64,000 nucleotides of DNA from Candidatus Gastranaerophilales bacterium (GTDB lineage: Bacteria; Cyanobacteriota; Vampirovibrionia; Gastranaerophilales; Gastranaerophilaceae). The position numbers were made by a program, and so were the translations under genes. The notes beneath the pieces are model-generated. The model worked only from the letters and a program-made list of their open reading frames with translations, was not told where the DNA came from and did not search any database. The stretch covers positions 1 to 64,000 of the forward strand of contig CALUYD010000005.1 in assembly GCA_944324915.1 (NCBI GenBank). The letters run 5' to 3'. Positions 23,752 to 32,846 of this stretch are shown here, piece after piece (the first letter of the stretch is position 1; each line of letters starts with the position of its first letter).

Positions 23752-25062
23752 ATGAAAAATAAGTTAATTCTTTTTTGGACAATTATGGCAATTACTGTTG
23801 CTTCTATTTTTGTCTTATGGAAAAAACCTACTAGTCTTGGTTTAGATTTGGTGGGCGGTTCAAGATTAATGTTGGAAGCTCAAACTTCCGCTGCGGTTCC
23901 TAAAATTACTCCTGAAATAATGGATAGTTTGCAATATGCTATCGAAAACAGGGTAAATGCTATGGGCGTTGGTGAAACAATAGTTCAAAGAGTAGGGTCT
24001 AAAAGACTTTTAGTTGAAATTCCAAACATTACCGACACAACCAAAGCGAAAGAATTCATCGGTCAAACAGCAGAGCTTGAATTTAAAAGACCTGTTGTAG
24101 GTGCAAATGGTGAAATAGGTTGGGAATCAACAGGTTTAACAGGTAAAGATTTAAGAAAATCTTTGGTGGGTTCTGCTCCAACCACAGGCGAGTGGATGGT
24201 TGAGCTTGAATTTAATAATGAAGGGGCTCGTAAGTTTTCTGATTTAACAAAAGAATTAACAGGAAAGCAAATGGCTATTTTCTTTAATGGAAAATTGCAA
24301 TCAGCTCCAAGGGTAAATGAACAAATATCCGGCGGTAGAGCTCAAATTACAGGTGGCGAAGGCGGTTTTGAATATGCCGAAGCTAAAGAAATGGTTGATT
24401 TGTTGAATGCCGGTGCATTGCCTGTTGGCGCACAAATTATTCAAGAAGAATCAGTAGGTCCTACATTAGGTGCCGACAGTATTAAAAAATCAAAAACAGT
24501 TGGATTTATTGGTATTTCTGCTGTTATGATATTTATGATTTTATATTATCGAGTTATGGGCTTAATTTCTTGCTTTGCTTTGATAATATATGCTTTAATA
24601 AACTTTGCAATATTTAAACTTGTTCCTGTAACTTTAACTTTGACGGGTATTGCAGGCTTTATTCTTTCAATCGGTATGGCAATCGATGCTAATATCTTGA
24701 TTTTTGAAAGAACAAAAGAAGAACTGAAAATGGGCAGATCTTTATTTACTGCTATTAACTCCGGTTTTGATAGAGCATTTACAAGTATTTTCGATTCAAA
24801 TGTATCAACTATTATGACTTGTTTGATACTATATTACTTAGGCGCTTCTATGGTAAAAGGCTTTGCTTTGACATTGATTATCGGTGTATGTTTATCAATG
24901 TTCAGTGCAATTACCGTTACTAAAAACTTTATGCATTTAATTTTTGGTTCAAGTGAATTAAAATATCCCGAATTGTTTGGCTTGAAAAAAGAAGATATTG
25001 AAAACGCTTATCAAGCAACAGAAACTAAGCGTGAAAAAGCAAAATTCGGTGTTTTGGATTAA
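23752..25062 (+). CDS. secD: Protein translocase subunit SecD
   Basis: 436 residues, the short form compared with E. coli (615). It forms with SecF an RND-type membrane complex that uses the proton or sodium gradient to help pull proteins out of SecYEG. One N-terminal helix is followed by LGLDLVGGSRLMLEA, a periplasmic domain (about 35-230) and a five-helix RND domain with AIDANILIFERTKEE. It is 15 nt upstream of secF in an operon. Confidence 0.95.
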   Translation: MKNKLILFWTIMAITVASIFVLWKKPTSLGLDLVGGSRLMLEAQTSAAVPKITPEIMDSLQYAIENRVNAMGVGETIVQRVGSKRLLVEIPNITDTTKAKEFIGQTAELEFKRPVVGANGEIGWESTGLTGKDLRKSLVGSAPTTGEWMVELEFNNEGARKFSDLTKELTGKQMAIFFNGKLQSAPRVNEQISGGRAQITGGEGGFEYAEAKEMVDLLNAGALPVGAQIIQEESVGPTLGADSIKKSKTVGFIGISAVMIFMILYYRVMGLISCFALIIYALINFAIFKLVPVTLTLTGIAGFILSIGMAIDANILIFERTKEELKMGRSLFTAINSGFDRAFTSIFDSNVSTIMTCLILYYLGASMVKGFALTLIIGVCLSMFSAITVTKNFMHLIFGSSELKYPELFGLKKEDIENAYQATETKREKAKFGVLD

Positions 25063-25077
25063 TTCTAGGAGAAGAAA

Positions 25078-26055
25078 ATGGCAAATACTAACTTAATAGA
25101 AAATAAATATAAACTAGATATAATTAAATGGAGATATGTATCTTTAATAGTTACAGGTATATTATTAATTCCATGTATTGCTGCAATAATTTATTTAATG
25201 GTTACTCAACCAAATCATGCTCCTTTGAAGTTGGGTATTGATTTTACGGGCGGTACAATATTGCAATATTCAACAGATAAAAAGATGGAAATTAGCGATA
25301 TATCTAAAGTTCGTGTAGATTTAGAAAAAGTCGGAATTAAAAATCCTGTAATTCAAACAACGACTCAATCTTTGAGCGATGATAACGTTAAAAATCTTGT
25401 TTCAATCAGAACAAGTTTTATAAGTGATAAAGAAGGCGCTCAAAAAATTCAAGAAATAACAAATACTCTAGCTGATGATTATAAGGATATTGAGCTTGTT
25501 CAAGTTAATTCAGTAGGTCCTACTTTAGGTTCTGAATTATTGAAAAATACAATGACTGCTTTAATTTTAGCGTTTGTTGCAATGGTTATTTATGTATCAT
25601 TCAGATTTCAAGTTGAATATGGCTGGATTGCACTTCTAACTTTATTTCAAGACGTTCTTTTTGTAGTAGGTATATTTGCTATTAAAGGAATATTCTATGA
25701 TACTGCAATAGATAGCTTATTTATAACTGCGATATTGACTGTTATTGGTTATTCAATCAATGATACAATTGTTGTATTTGACAGAATTCGCGAAAATATG
25801 CGCTTTTTAGCTAAAAAATATTCTTCAAATGAAATTATCAATGCTTCAATTAATCAAACATTGGCTCGCTCAATCAACACAACCGCAACAACATTGTTTA
25901 CACTATTAGCATTGTATTTCTTTGGCGGAGCTACAATTAAAGATTTTGTTTTAGCAATAACAATCGGTGTTACTGCCGGTGCGTTTTCTTCAATATTTAC
26001 AGCTGGAACTGTATTATCAATCGTTAAAGAAAAATTTGCTAAAAAAGCTGCTTAA
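25078..26055 (+). CDS. secF: Protein translocase subunit SecF
   Basis: 325 residues, standard length. Block LKLGIDFTGGTILQY after the first helix, and GYSINDTIVVFDRIREN in helix 4, are SecF signatures; six membrane helices are visible. GGAG before the ATG gives independent initiation. A hairpin terminator follows at 26071. Confidence 0.95.
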   Translation: MANTNLIENKYKLDIIKWRYVSLIVTGILLIPCIAAIIYLMVTQPNHAPLKLGIDFTGGTILQYSTDKKMEISDISKVRVDLEKVGIKNPVIQTTTQSLSDDNVKNLVSIRTSFISDKEGAQKIQEITNTLADDYKDIELVQVNSVGPTLGSELLKNTMTALILAFVAMVIYVSFRFQVEYGWIALLTLFQDVLFVVGIFAIKGIFYDTAIDSLFITAILTVIGYSINDTIVVFDRIRENMRFLAKKYSSNEIINASINQTLARSINTTATTLFTLLALYFFGGATIKDFVLAITIGVTAGAFSSIFTAGTVLSIVKEKFAKKAA

Positions 26056-26070
26056 GAAAAATAATTCATA

Positions 26071-26105
26071 AAAAATGGCGAGATTTATATCTTGCCATTT
26101 TTTTG
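26071..26105 (+). terminator. Terminator of secDF
   Basis: AAAAATGGCGAGA (26071-26083) pairs with TCTTGCCATTTTT (26090-26102) with one G-T pair, followed by further T residues. It directly precedes the radA promoter. Confidence 0.8.
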
Positions 26106-26112
26106 TTAGAAT
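26104..26112 (+). promoter_or_regulatory. Extended -10 of radA, leaderless
   Basis: TGT-TAGAAT ends 6 nt before the ATG at 26119; there is no Shine-Dalgarno. The box abuts the secDF terminator's T-run. Confidence 0.55.
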
Positions 26113-26118
26113 GATTTT

Positions 26119-27492
26119 ATGGCTAAGGTTAAATCAAAATGGGTATGTCAATCTTGCGGATATGAAACTGTTTCATATTTAGGAAGGTGTCCTGAATGTT
26201 CTCAATTTGGAACTTTTGTTGAAGAAATTACATCATCTAAAATTGAACCTCTAAAACCATCTAATATTATTTCAGCCGATACAAAAGTTTCTAAAATAAA
26301 AGAGATTGAATTAGATGAAAAAATAAGATATAAAACAAATATTGATGAATTGGATAGAGTATTAGGCGGCGGTTTTGTTCAAGGCTCTTTGTGTCTTTTA
26401 GCAGGAGACCCCGGGATTGGAAAATCGACTTTGGTTTTGCAAACTACAAAAAATATTTGTGAAAAATTAAAAGTGTTGTATGTTTGCGCTGAAGAAAGCC
26501 CTCTGCAAGTTAAACTAAGAGCAAAAAGGCTTCAAGTTGAGCCTGAAAATCTTTATTTAACTAATCAAACTTGTATTGATGAAGTTATTAATCAAATTGA
26601 TATTTTAAAACCCGATTTTTTAATTGTTGATAGTATTCAATCTGTTTTTTGTGCTAATATTGCTTCTTCATCAGGAAGTGTTTCTCAAATCAGAGAATGT
26701 ACAAATGTTTTAATGCGAATTGCAAAGCAAAAAAATATTACAACGATTATAATAGGACATGTTACAAAAGAAGGTAATATTGCCGGTCCTAAGGTTTTAG
26801 AGCACATGGTTGATTGTGTTATTAATTTTGAGGGTGATAAATATAAACAATATCGCATTTTAAGATGTATCAAAAATAGATTTGGCGCAATATCTGAAGT
26901 TGGTGTATTTAAAATGGAAGATGAAGGATTGATTGAAGTTAATTCTCCATCACAGATGTTGCTAGAGCAACACTCTCAAGCCTCAGGAAGTGCTGTTGTA
27001 GCTACTCTTGAAGGAAGCAGAATATTTTTACATGAAATTCAAGCGCTTGTCGGTTCAACTAACTATTCAAATCCAAGAAGAGTTGCAGTAGGGCTTGAAT
27101 ATAACCGTTTATTGCAGGTTTTGGCGGTATTAGAAAAGAAAGTCGGCTTGAATTTATCTAAACAAGATGTATATGTTAATGTTGTAGGCGGTATTGATAT
27201 AGTTGAACCCAGCTATGATTTAGCTTTAGCTTTGGCTATAATAAGCTCAATTCGTGATATTCCGATAAATAATGATACTATTTTAATTGGTGAATTAGGT
27301 TTATTGGGTGAAATCAGATATGTTGATAATATTGAGCGCAGATTAAAAGAAGCTCAAAAATTAGGTTTTAGAAAAGCTATCATTCCTGTTGTCAGCGAAA
27401 AAACTTCAGCTAAATTATCTCAATTGCCTCTTGAGATAAAGCAAGTGTCAAAATTGACAGATGCTATTATTCAAGGGCTAAAGCAAAATTAA
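26119..27492 (+). CDS. radA: DNA repair protein RadA
   Basis: 457 residues. It is a RecA-related ATPase that promotes branch migration in recombination. The N-terminal zinc finger uses Cys10, Cys13, Cys24 and Cys27; the Walker A is GDPGIGKST (96-104), the diagnostic KNRFG motif is near residue 252, and the C-terminal Lon-type domain contains DLALALAIISS. The length is standard. Confidence 0.96.
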   Translation: MAKVKSKWVCQSCGYETVSYLGRCPECSQFGTFVEEITSSKIEPLKPSNIISADTKVSKIKEIELDEKIRYKTNIDELDRVLGGGFVQGSLCLLAGDPGIGKSTLVLQTTKNICEKLKVLYVCAEESPLQVKLRAKRLQVEPENLYLTNQTCIDEVINQIDILKPDFLIVDSIQSVFCANIASSSGSVSQIRECTNVLMRIAKQKNITTIIIGHVTKEGNIAGPKVLEHMVDCVINFEGDKYKQYRILRCIKNRFGAISEVGVFKMEDEGLIEVNSPSQMLLEQHSQASGSAVVATLEGSRIFLHEIQALVGSTNYSNPRRVAVGLEYNRLLQVLAVLEKKVGLNLSKQDVYVNVVGGIDIVEPSYDLALALAIISSIRDIPINNDTILIGELGLLGEIRYVDNIERRLKEAQKLGFRKAIIPVVSEKTSAKLSQLPLEIKQVSKLTDAIIQGLKQN

Positions 27493-27797
27493 AGAGTAAG
27501 ACAGTTTTTTAAATATCCGATTGTGTGCATTTTATTTTCATATAAGAAACGTACAAAATTTAGGTATTCTATTTGTCTTGATGATAGTGTCAGATTAATC
27601 TCAAAACCGTCCGAGCAGAATGGCTCATAATCATAGATAACATAATTATTATATTTACTTTTCCATTCTTTCTTTTCAATTTTGCAACGATATTCCCAAG
27701 CTAAATTCTCTAGCCAACCAATTGATTCTTTGGCAACATTTTTAAATTCGGCTTGAAAATATTGCTTGTCTTGGTCGTTTTGTTTGTCAATCAGCAT
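27489..27797 (-). CDS. Small soluble protein of unknown function
   Basis: 102 residues, not recognised. It is rich in aromatic and charged residues (ESIGWLENLAWEYRCKIEKK, NYVIYDYEPFCSDGFEI) with no signal peptide or membrane helix. The end overlaps radA by 4 nt, tail to tail. A GGAG ribosome-binding site precedes the ATG, and an 11-bp inverted repeat directly upstream can pair with part of it. Confidence 0.6.
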   Translation of the reverse strand: MLIDKQNDQDKQYFQAEFKNVAKESIGWLENLAWEYRCKIEKKEWKSKYNNYVIYDYEPFCSDGFEINLTLSSRQIEYLNFVRFLYENKMHTIGYLKNCLTL

Positions 27798-27806
27798 AAT
27801 AACTCC

Positions 27807-27843
27807 ATAAATATTTTCATATTTTCTACTCTAAAATATTTAT
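27807..27843 (-). promoter_or_regulatory. Hairpin next to the Shine-Dalgarno of the 102-residue gene
   Basis: ATAAATATTTT and AAAATATTTAT (27843-27833 and 27817-27807 on the minus strand) form a perfect 11-bp stem. The flanking ACTC on one side and GGAGT on the other extend pairing, with one bulged G, over the ribosome-binding site. It resembles the arrangement at 15429-15470. Confidence 0.45.
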
Positions 27844-27918
27844 GAGTGTTTTTAAATAGACTAAGGTGTAATTACAAATTGTCTTTTAAGACATATTCGA
27901 TATTGTTATTGCATATTT

Positions 27919-28791
27919 TTATTCAAAATGGTCAAAACTTTTATATTCAATTTTTTCATTGTCGATATATACGCTACTGCCTTTTTTGCATGTGCCGATT
28001 TTAATAAGTCCTTCTATATTATTGAAATCATCTTCATCTATACAAATAACGAGAGAATAATCTTCGCCTCCATACAACACAAAATCTTTGTTTTTGGTTT
28101 TATGAGGAATTTTATCATATTCAATATCAATTCTTACATTGCTTTTTTGTGAAATTTGAGCTAAACAATCAACAAGTCCGTCTGATGAATCCATCATTGC
28201 ATAAGGTTTTTTTGCTGTTTTTGCAATAAGAGAAGAAATTCTTGGGTATAATTTTGGATTTTTGTGCTGGTTTATAAAGTAGTTATCATAAATCCCTGAA
28301 AATAAATCTTCTAAACCTTGAGCGCTTGAGCCAAATTCTCCAACGCAGGCTACGATATAATTTTCTTTGGCATTTTTTCTTGATGATGGATTTAAATCTT
28401 TATAGCTTCCAAAAATGGTTACTGAAATTACAATTTTATCTGATTTTGTTAAATCTCCGCCTATGATTTTTATATCAAATTCATTTTCGATTGAATTTAT
28501 TCCTTTATAAAATTCATCAACAAAAGTTTCATCTAAACATCCGCTTAAATTTATTGTTGCATATATTGGCTTTGCGCCTGACGCTAAGATGTCTGAAATA
28601 TTTACAAGCAAAGATTTTCTTGCTATTTCATAAGGATTCATAAATTGCATCGAAAAATGAACATCTTCAATTAGGCTATCTGATGAGATAGCGAGCTTAT
28701 ACTCATCTAAATAAGCGCAATCATCCCCTAAATAGTTAGGATTTTTCAGAGTGTTAGATATTATTTTTAAAAATTTTAATTCTTTATTCAT
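27919..28791 (-). CDS. thiL: Thiamine-monophosphate kinase ThiL
   Basis: 290 residues. It phosphorylates thiamine monophosphate to thiamine diphosphate. The AIR synthase/ThiL fold shows GDDCAYLDE near the start, SSDSLIEDVHFS, VNISDILASGAKP, the GGDLTKSD block and MDSSDGLVDCL. The C-terminus is slightly shorter than in E. coli (325). It overlaps aroQ by 8 nt and is the last gene of the minus-strand run. Confidence 0.93.
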   Translation of the reverse strand: MNKELKFLKIISNTLKNPNYLGDDCAYLDEYKLAISSDSLIEDVHFSMQFMNPYEIARKSLLVNISDILASGAKPIYATINLSGCLDETFVDEFYKGINSIENEFDIKIIGGDLTKSDKIVISVTIFGSYKDLNPSSRKNAKENYIVACVGEFGSSAQGLEDLFSGIYDNYFINQHKNPKLYPRISSLIAKTAKKPYAMMDSSDGLVDCLAQISQKSNVRIDIEYDKIPHKTKNKDFVLYGGEDYSLVICIDEDDFNNIEGLIKIGTCKKGSSVYIDNEKIEYKSFDHFE

Positions 28792-29221
28792 TTATTTTGT
28801 TATATAGTCCTAATAGCGCAAGTTTATAGCTTTCTTTTCCAAAGCCTTTAACTACGCCAATACAAGCTGATGAGGTGTATGAGATGTGTCTATATTCTTC
28901 TCTTGCGTTGGGGTTGCTGATGTGTACTTCTACTGCTTTTATTCCCACTCCTTTAATAGCGTCAGCTATTGCAATGCTTGTGTGAGTGTATGCAGCAGGA
29001 TTTATTATCATACCGTCAAAACCTTTTGAATTTTGAATTTTATCAACAATTTCGCCTTCGTGATTTGATTGGAAAAATTCAAAATTAATATTTTCATCAA
29101 TGGTTTTTGAATATTCTATAAGCTCTTTGTTTATATCATCAAGAGTAGTTTTTCCATATATTTCCGGCTCTCTTGTACCTAAAAGATTGATATTTGGACC
29201 ATTTATAACTAATATTTTCAT
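28784..29221 (-). CDS. aroQ: Type II 3-dehydroquinate dehydratase
   Basis: 145 residues, standard for the dodecameric type II enzyme of the shikimate pathway. The motif VINGPNINLLGTREPEIYG holds the catalytic Arg17 and Tyr22; SNHEGEIVDKIQ, INPAAYTHTS and VEVHISNP are the other conserved blocks. It has its own GAGGA site and lies 11 nt after ribD. Confidence 0.96.
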   Translation of the reverse strand: MKILVINGPNINLLGTREPEIYGKTTLDDINKELIEYSKTIDENINFEFFQSNHEGEIVDKIQNSKGFDGMIINPAAYTHTSIAIADAIKGVGIKAVEVHISNPNAREEYRHISYTSSACIGVVKGFGKESYKLALLGLYNKINE

Positions 29222-29232
29222 ATTTCCTCACT

Positions 29233-30285
29233 TTAGTATGTTTTTATTTTACCATTAATCAAGAAATTATCTTCAAATTGTTTTATTTTGACATCTTTTA
29301 ATTTTATTGAATTTTCTATTTCTTCAATATTTAAACCTTTTATAAAATCTAATCCTCCGCCAAATATTTTAGGCGCTATAAAATGATTAATCTCATCAAC
29401 TTCATTATTTTTTATAAGTTCAGAATTAAAGCCTGAACCTGCTTCTGTCATAATTGAATAAATATTCATTTTGTATAATTCTTTAAATAAATTATCAAAA
29501 CTTCCATCAAAAGAAATTTGCTCTATATGTTTTGGTAAATCGATTTTTGAATTGTTTATCAAAATTACTTTAACATCGTCATTAAAAACATTGTAATTAA
29601 GAGGAATTTTGTTGTTGGGATCAAAAATTATTCTTATCGGAGATTTTTTATTTTTTAATCTGACATTTAATTTTGGATTATCAGCTAAGATTGTTCCTGT
29701 TGCAGACATTATTGCTTGATATTCACTTCTTAATTTTTGACAATATAATCTTGCTTTTTCATTTGTTATCCATTTTGATTTTCCGTTATCAAGTGCAATT
29801 TTTCCATCAAGAGTTGAAGCTATTTTAAGCATTATATAAGGTTTTTTGGTTAGAGTATTTTTAAAAAAGACCTTGTTTAAGTCTTTTGCTTCTTTTTCTA
29901 AAACTCCCAAAACTGTTTCAATGCCTGCATTTTGTAATTTTTCTAAACCGCCTGTTGCTTGTTTATTTAAATCAAGCGTTGCAATTATTGCTTTTTTAAA
30001 CCCTGATTTTATAATTAAATCCGCACAAGGTGGGGTTTTCCCCCAATGAGAGCAAGGTTCAAGATTTACAATAATGGTTTTTCCTTTGGTGTTGCCGTTG
30101 GCATTTTTTATTGCATTAACTTCAGCGTGCGCTTGTCCGTATTTTTCATGATAGCCACATGAAATTATTTTATTTTCTTTTTCATCATAAACAATAGCAC
30201 CTACATAAGGGTTTGGAATGTTTTTGCCTTGTGCTTTTTTTGCTAAATTAATACATTTTTGCATTAATTTTTTATACTTGTTCAT
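29233..30285 (-). CDS. ribD: Bifunctional riboflavin deaminase-reductase RibD
   Basis: 350 residues. The N-terminal deaminase has the zinc motif HAE (53-55) and PCSHWGKTPPC (77-87); the C-terminal reductase (about 148-350) has MLKIASTLDGKIAL and TEAGSGFNSEL. It carries out the second and third steps of riboflavin synthesis. Its start overlaps the CpaF-like gene by 14 nt. Other rib genes are not in the window. Confidence 0.95.
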   Translation of the reverse strand: MNKYKKLMQKCINLAKKAQGKNIPNPYVGAIVYDEKENKIISCGYHEKYGQAHAEVNAIKNANGNTKGKTIIVNLEPCSHWGKTPPCADLIIKSGFKKAIIATLDLNKQATGGLEKLQNAGIETVLGVLEKEAKDLNKVFFKNTLTKKPYIMLKIASTLDGKIALDNGKSKWITNEKARLYCQKLRSEYQAIMSATGTILADNPKLNVRLKNKKSPIRIIFDPNNKIPLNYNVFNDDVKVILINNSKIDLPKHIEQISFDGSFDNLFKELYKMNIYSIMTEAGSGFNSELIKNNEVDEINHFIAPKIFGGGLDFIKGLNIEEIENSIKLKDVKIKQFEDNFLINGKIKTY

Positions 30286-31672
30286 TTTGACTTTCTTGTA
30301 TATCTTCTAATTTAATTTCAAAATCGCCTTGCATTTGCGCATTTTTCTTTAATTCATCAAATTTTTCTTGCGCTTTTTGCATTAATTCTTCTTCGTCTAT
30401 TTCTTTTTTAATTTCTTGTTGTTCTTCTGTTTCTATATTTTCATCATTTGGAGTAGGCAAATCTTTTTTGAATTTTTTCAAAATATCAATATTTGTGCCT
30501 TTTTTTGCAAATTGAGCATCAATATCAATACCTTTATGATATGTGTGCTTGTATTCAATATTGAAAATATTATCTCCAATAGGCAGTGAATTATTTTTAA
30601 TATCTTCATAAAATAATGGAGTTATTCCTTGTGATTTATGTTGTTTTAGATAATCCAAAGTAAAAATATCTTGAATAAATTCATCTTCTTTTGATAGATT
30701 TATTTCTTTGATTGATGAAATTTTTCTTCTTCCTAATTCATCTTTTTGAGCTTCAATAATAATATCAAAATTGCTTAAAATTATTGCTTTTGCTTCATGT
30801 AATGCTAAATTATTAGAGTTATTCATCAATATTTGACTTAGTTTTTTAATCGCTTCATCTGAATTATTTGCACATAAAGTTAATATTAAGCCTTTATATT
30901 GAGAATTAATTTTTTCTATTGTTTTATTGATTAAATCTTCATTTTCAGTATTTATTAGTAATTTATCAGGGTTAGAGTTAACTATTGAACTTAAAATCAA
31001 ATCCATTGTTTTTGGATTATCTATTTTTGAAAAATCATAATTTGTGCAGTTTTGAGATGTTATTTTAAATTCGTTTTCGCTATCTATTATAATAGCTCTG
31101 TTATTTGTTGGAATTTTTTTTGCTAAAGCGCTTAAAAGTGTTGTTTTGAGTGTATTTTTGCTTCCGATAATTAGAATATTTTTCTTTATAGCGCAAAATG
31201 CTTCTAATATTAAAGCTATTTCTTTTGATATTGAATGTTCTATTTGCAAGGTTTGAATTGTTGCATGTTTATCTTTGTAGCATTTTATAAATAAACTTGC
31301 AACGTTAGATAATGGAGGTAATGTCGCTAAAACATTTACGCCTGTTTTATAGTTGAATTTAAAAAACGGCGCTTGTTCATCAAGCTCCACACCTTCATTT
31401 TGGGCAATTTTTTTGATTAAATTTTCAAGTTGAACATTATCTCTAAATGTTGATGTGCTTTTTGTGGTTTTTTCTCTGCGCTCAAGATAGATATTTTTTG
31501 CTCCGCTTACAAAAATACTATTTAAATCATCATTAGCTAACAATGTATCTATTGCACCTAGCGTATCTAGTTGTGCTTCTTGTTCTGTTTTATAGTATTT
31601 TGGCTGTTCTTCTTTTTTTGTTTCTTTAATTTGTTGTTTTTGAACCGTATTTAATCTATCTTTTAGTGACAA
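30272..31672 (-). CDS. CpaF/TadA-like secretion ATPase with degenerate active site
   Basis: 466 residues. The layout matches CpaF: an N-terminal domain (about 30-130), then a RecA-like core starting NILIIGSKNTLKTTLLSALA. The Walker A, normally GxxGxGKTT, is G170-SKNTL-K176-TT, so the glycine before Lys is Leu. The usual GEVRG box is LLINTENED, and the His-box HANS is CANNS. ATP turnover is therefore doubtful. Residues 405-466 are an acidic Glu/Lys/Gln-rich tail. It is 1 nt after a CpaE-like gene, but no Tad pilus genes are present. Confidence 0.7.
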   Translation of the reverse strand: MSLKDRLNTVQKQQIKETKKEEQPKYYKTEQEAQLDTLGAIDTLLANDDLNSIFVSGAKNIYLERREKTTKSTSTFRDNVQLENLIKKIAQNEGVELDEQAPFFKFNYKTGVNVLATLPPLSNVASLFIKCYKDKHATIQTLQIEHSISKEIALILEAFCAIKKNILIIGSKNTLKTTLLSALAKKIPTNNRAIIIDSENEFKITSQNCTNYDFSKIDNPKTMDLILSSIVNSNPDKLLINTENEDLINKTIEKINSQYKGLILTLCANNSDEAIKKLSQILMNNSNNLALHEAKAIILSNFDIIIEAQKDELGRRKISSIKEINLSKEDEFIQDIFTLDYLKQHKSQGITPLFYEDIKNNSLPIGDNIFNIEYKHTYHKGIDIDAQFAKKGTNIDILKKFKKDLPTPNDENIETEEQQEIKKEIDEEELMQKAQEKFDELKKNAQMQGDFEIKLEDIQESQNEQV

Positions 31673-31673
31673 T

Positions 31674-32846
31674 TTATTCTTCTCCCATTCTTTTTAGCAA
31701 ATTGAAAACATTATAGTCAAAATTTGCTTTTGAGTTTATTTTATCAAAATCGATTTGTAAAATATCTTTTGCAATTTTTGAATATGATTTTGCGATGTTT
31801 GAGTTTGGATTTACTTCATCTACATTTTTTTCTTGATTTATTGCATCAATTAAAGTCAAATAATTATTTGGTATTGTTGCAAAAATTTCTTTCTTAAGAT
31901 TATTTTCTATATCAGATAAAGTAAGTTCTTGATTTTCAATAAATCTATTTACTATTAGCTTTATTTTATCATTATTACATCCGATTTTGTCAAATAATTC
32001 AAAAGATTTATAGGTATTTTTAACAGATGTTTGATTAGCTAAAATTAACAAAAGTATTAAATTTGAGTTATTTAAAACAGAGATGTTGCATTCATTTGTC
32101 GTGCTTGATGTATCTATTAAAATATAGTCAAAAATATTTTTAAGAGAGTTTATTATTTTTGTAATTGTCTGCATTGTTAAATTGCTTTGCGCAATCGTTT
32201 CTTCGTTTGCTTCAATAGTGTAAATTTCGCTATTTTGATATTTTCCGATTAGTGATAAAAATGATTGTTCAGCTAAATTTTGCATGTTTGATAAAATATA
32301 ATCTAAACCATATTTTTGTTTAATATTAAGATAAGAATTTATATTTTCGCTGCTATATGTTAAATCTAAAATACAAACTCTATCGTCTGTTTGTTTGTTG
32401 ATTTCCCAAGCAAGATTTGTAATAAGAGAGGTTTTTCCTATGCCGCCTTTATTTGTATAAACTGTAATTACTTTACCTTTTTTTTCTTTGAATGTATTTA
32501 TTTTTTTGATTGACATTTCAAGAATGCTCGGCAAAACGGGTTTTAAAAGAAAGTCTACTACTCCTTTTTTTAGAGTTTCATTTACTAAACTTGAATTAAT
32601 TTCATAACTTAAAGCGATAAAGTTAAGATGTTCAAATTGATTTTTAAGAAACGAGATTTTTTCTAAAATTTCATTTGAATTTTTTGAATCAATATCAAAA
32701 ATAATTAAATTAATTTCGTTATAATTTATATCATCAGAATGAAAATCATCTAATGAATTAACAAGCTCAATATCTTGAATATTTTTGAGGCAATTTATTG
32801 TAGATTCTCTTGATTGTGGATTTTTATCAATTATTAGTGTTTTCAT
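31674..32846 (-). CDS. CpaE-like protein: receiver-like domain plus MinD/ParA ATPase
   Basis: 390 residues. Residues 1-118 form a receiver-like domain keeping the acidic pocket Asp7, the phosphoacceptor position Asp51 (LIIFDID) and Lys102 (LLKP). Residues 125-360 form a MinD/ParA ATPase with the deviant Walker A NKGGIGKTS (132-140) and the switch FDYILIDTSS. CpaE proteins localise Tad pilus machinery at the pole. The partner here is a degenerate CpaF, so the pair may do something else. It overlaps cinA by 20 nt. Confidence 0.75.
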   Translation of the reverse strand: MKTLIIDKNPQSRESTINCLKNIQDIELVNSLDDFHSDDINYNEINLIIFDIDSKNSNEILEKISFLKNQFEHLNFIALSYEINSSLVNETLKKGVVDFLLKPVLPSILEMSIKKINTFKEKKGKVITVYTNKGGIGKTSLITNLAWEINKQTDDRVCILDLTYSSENINSYLNIKQKYGLDYILSNMQNLAEQSFLSLIGKYQNSEIYTIEANEETIAQSNLTMQTITKIINSLKNIFDYILIDTSSTTNECNISVLNNSNLILLLILANQTSVKNTYKSFELFDKIGCNNDKIKLIVNRFIENQELTLSDIENNLKKEIFATIPNNYLTLIDAINQEKNVDEVNPNSNIAKSYSKIAKDILQIDFDKINSKANFDYNVFNLLKRMGEE

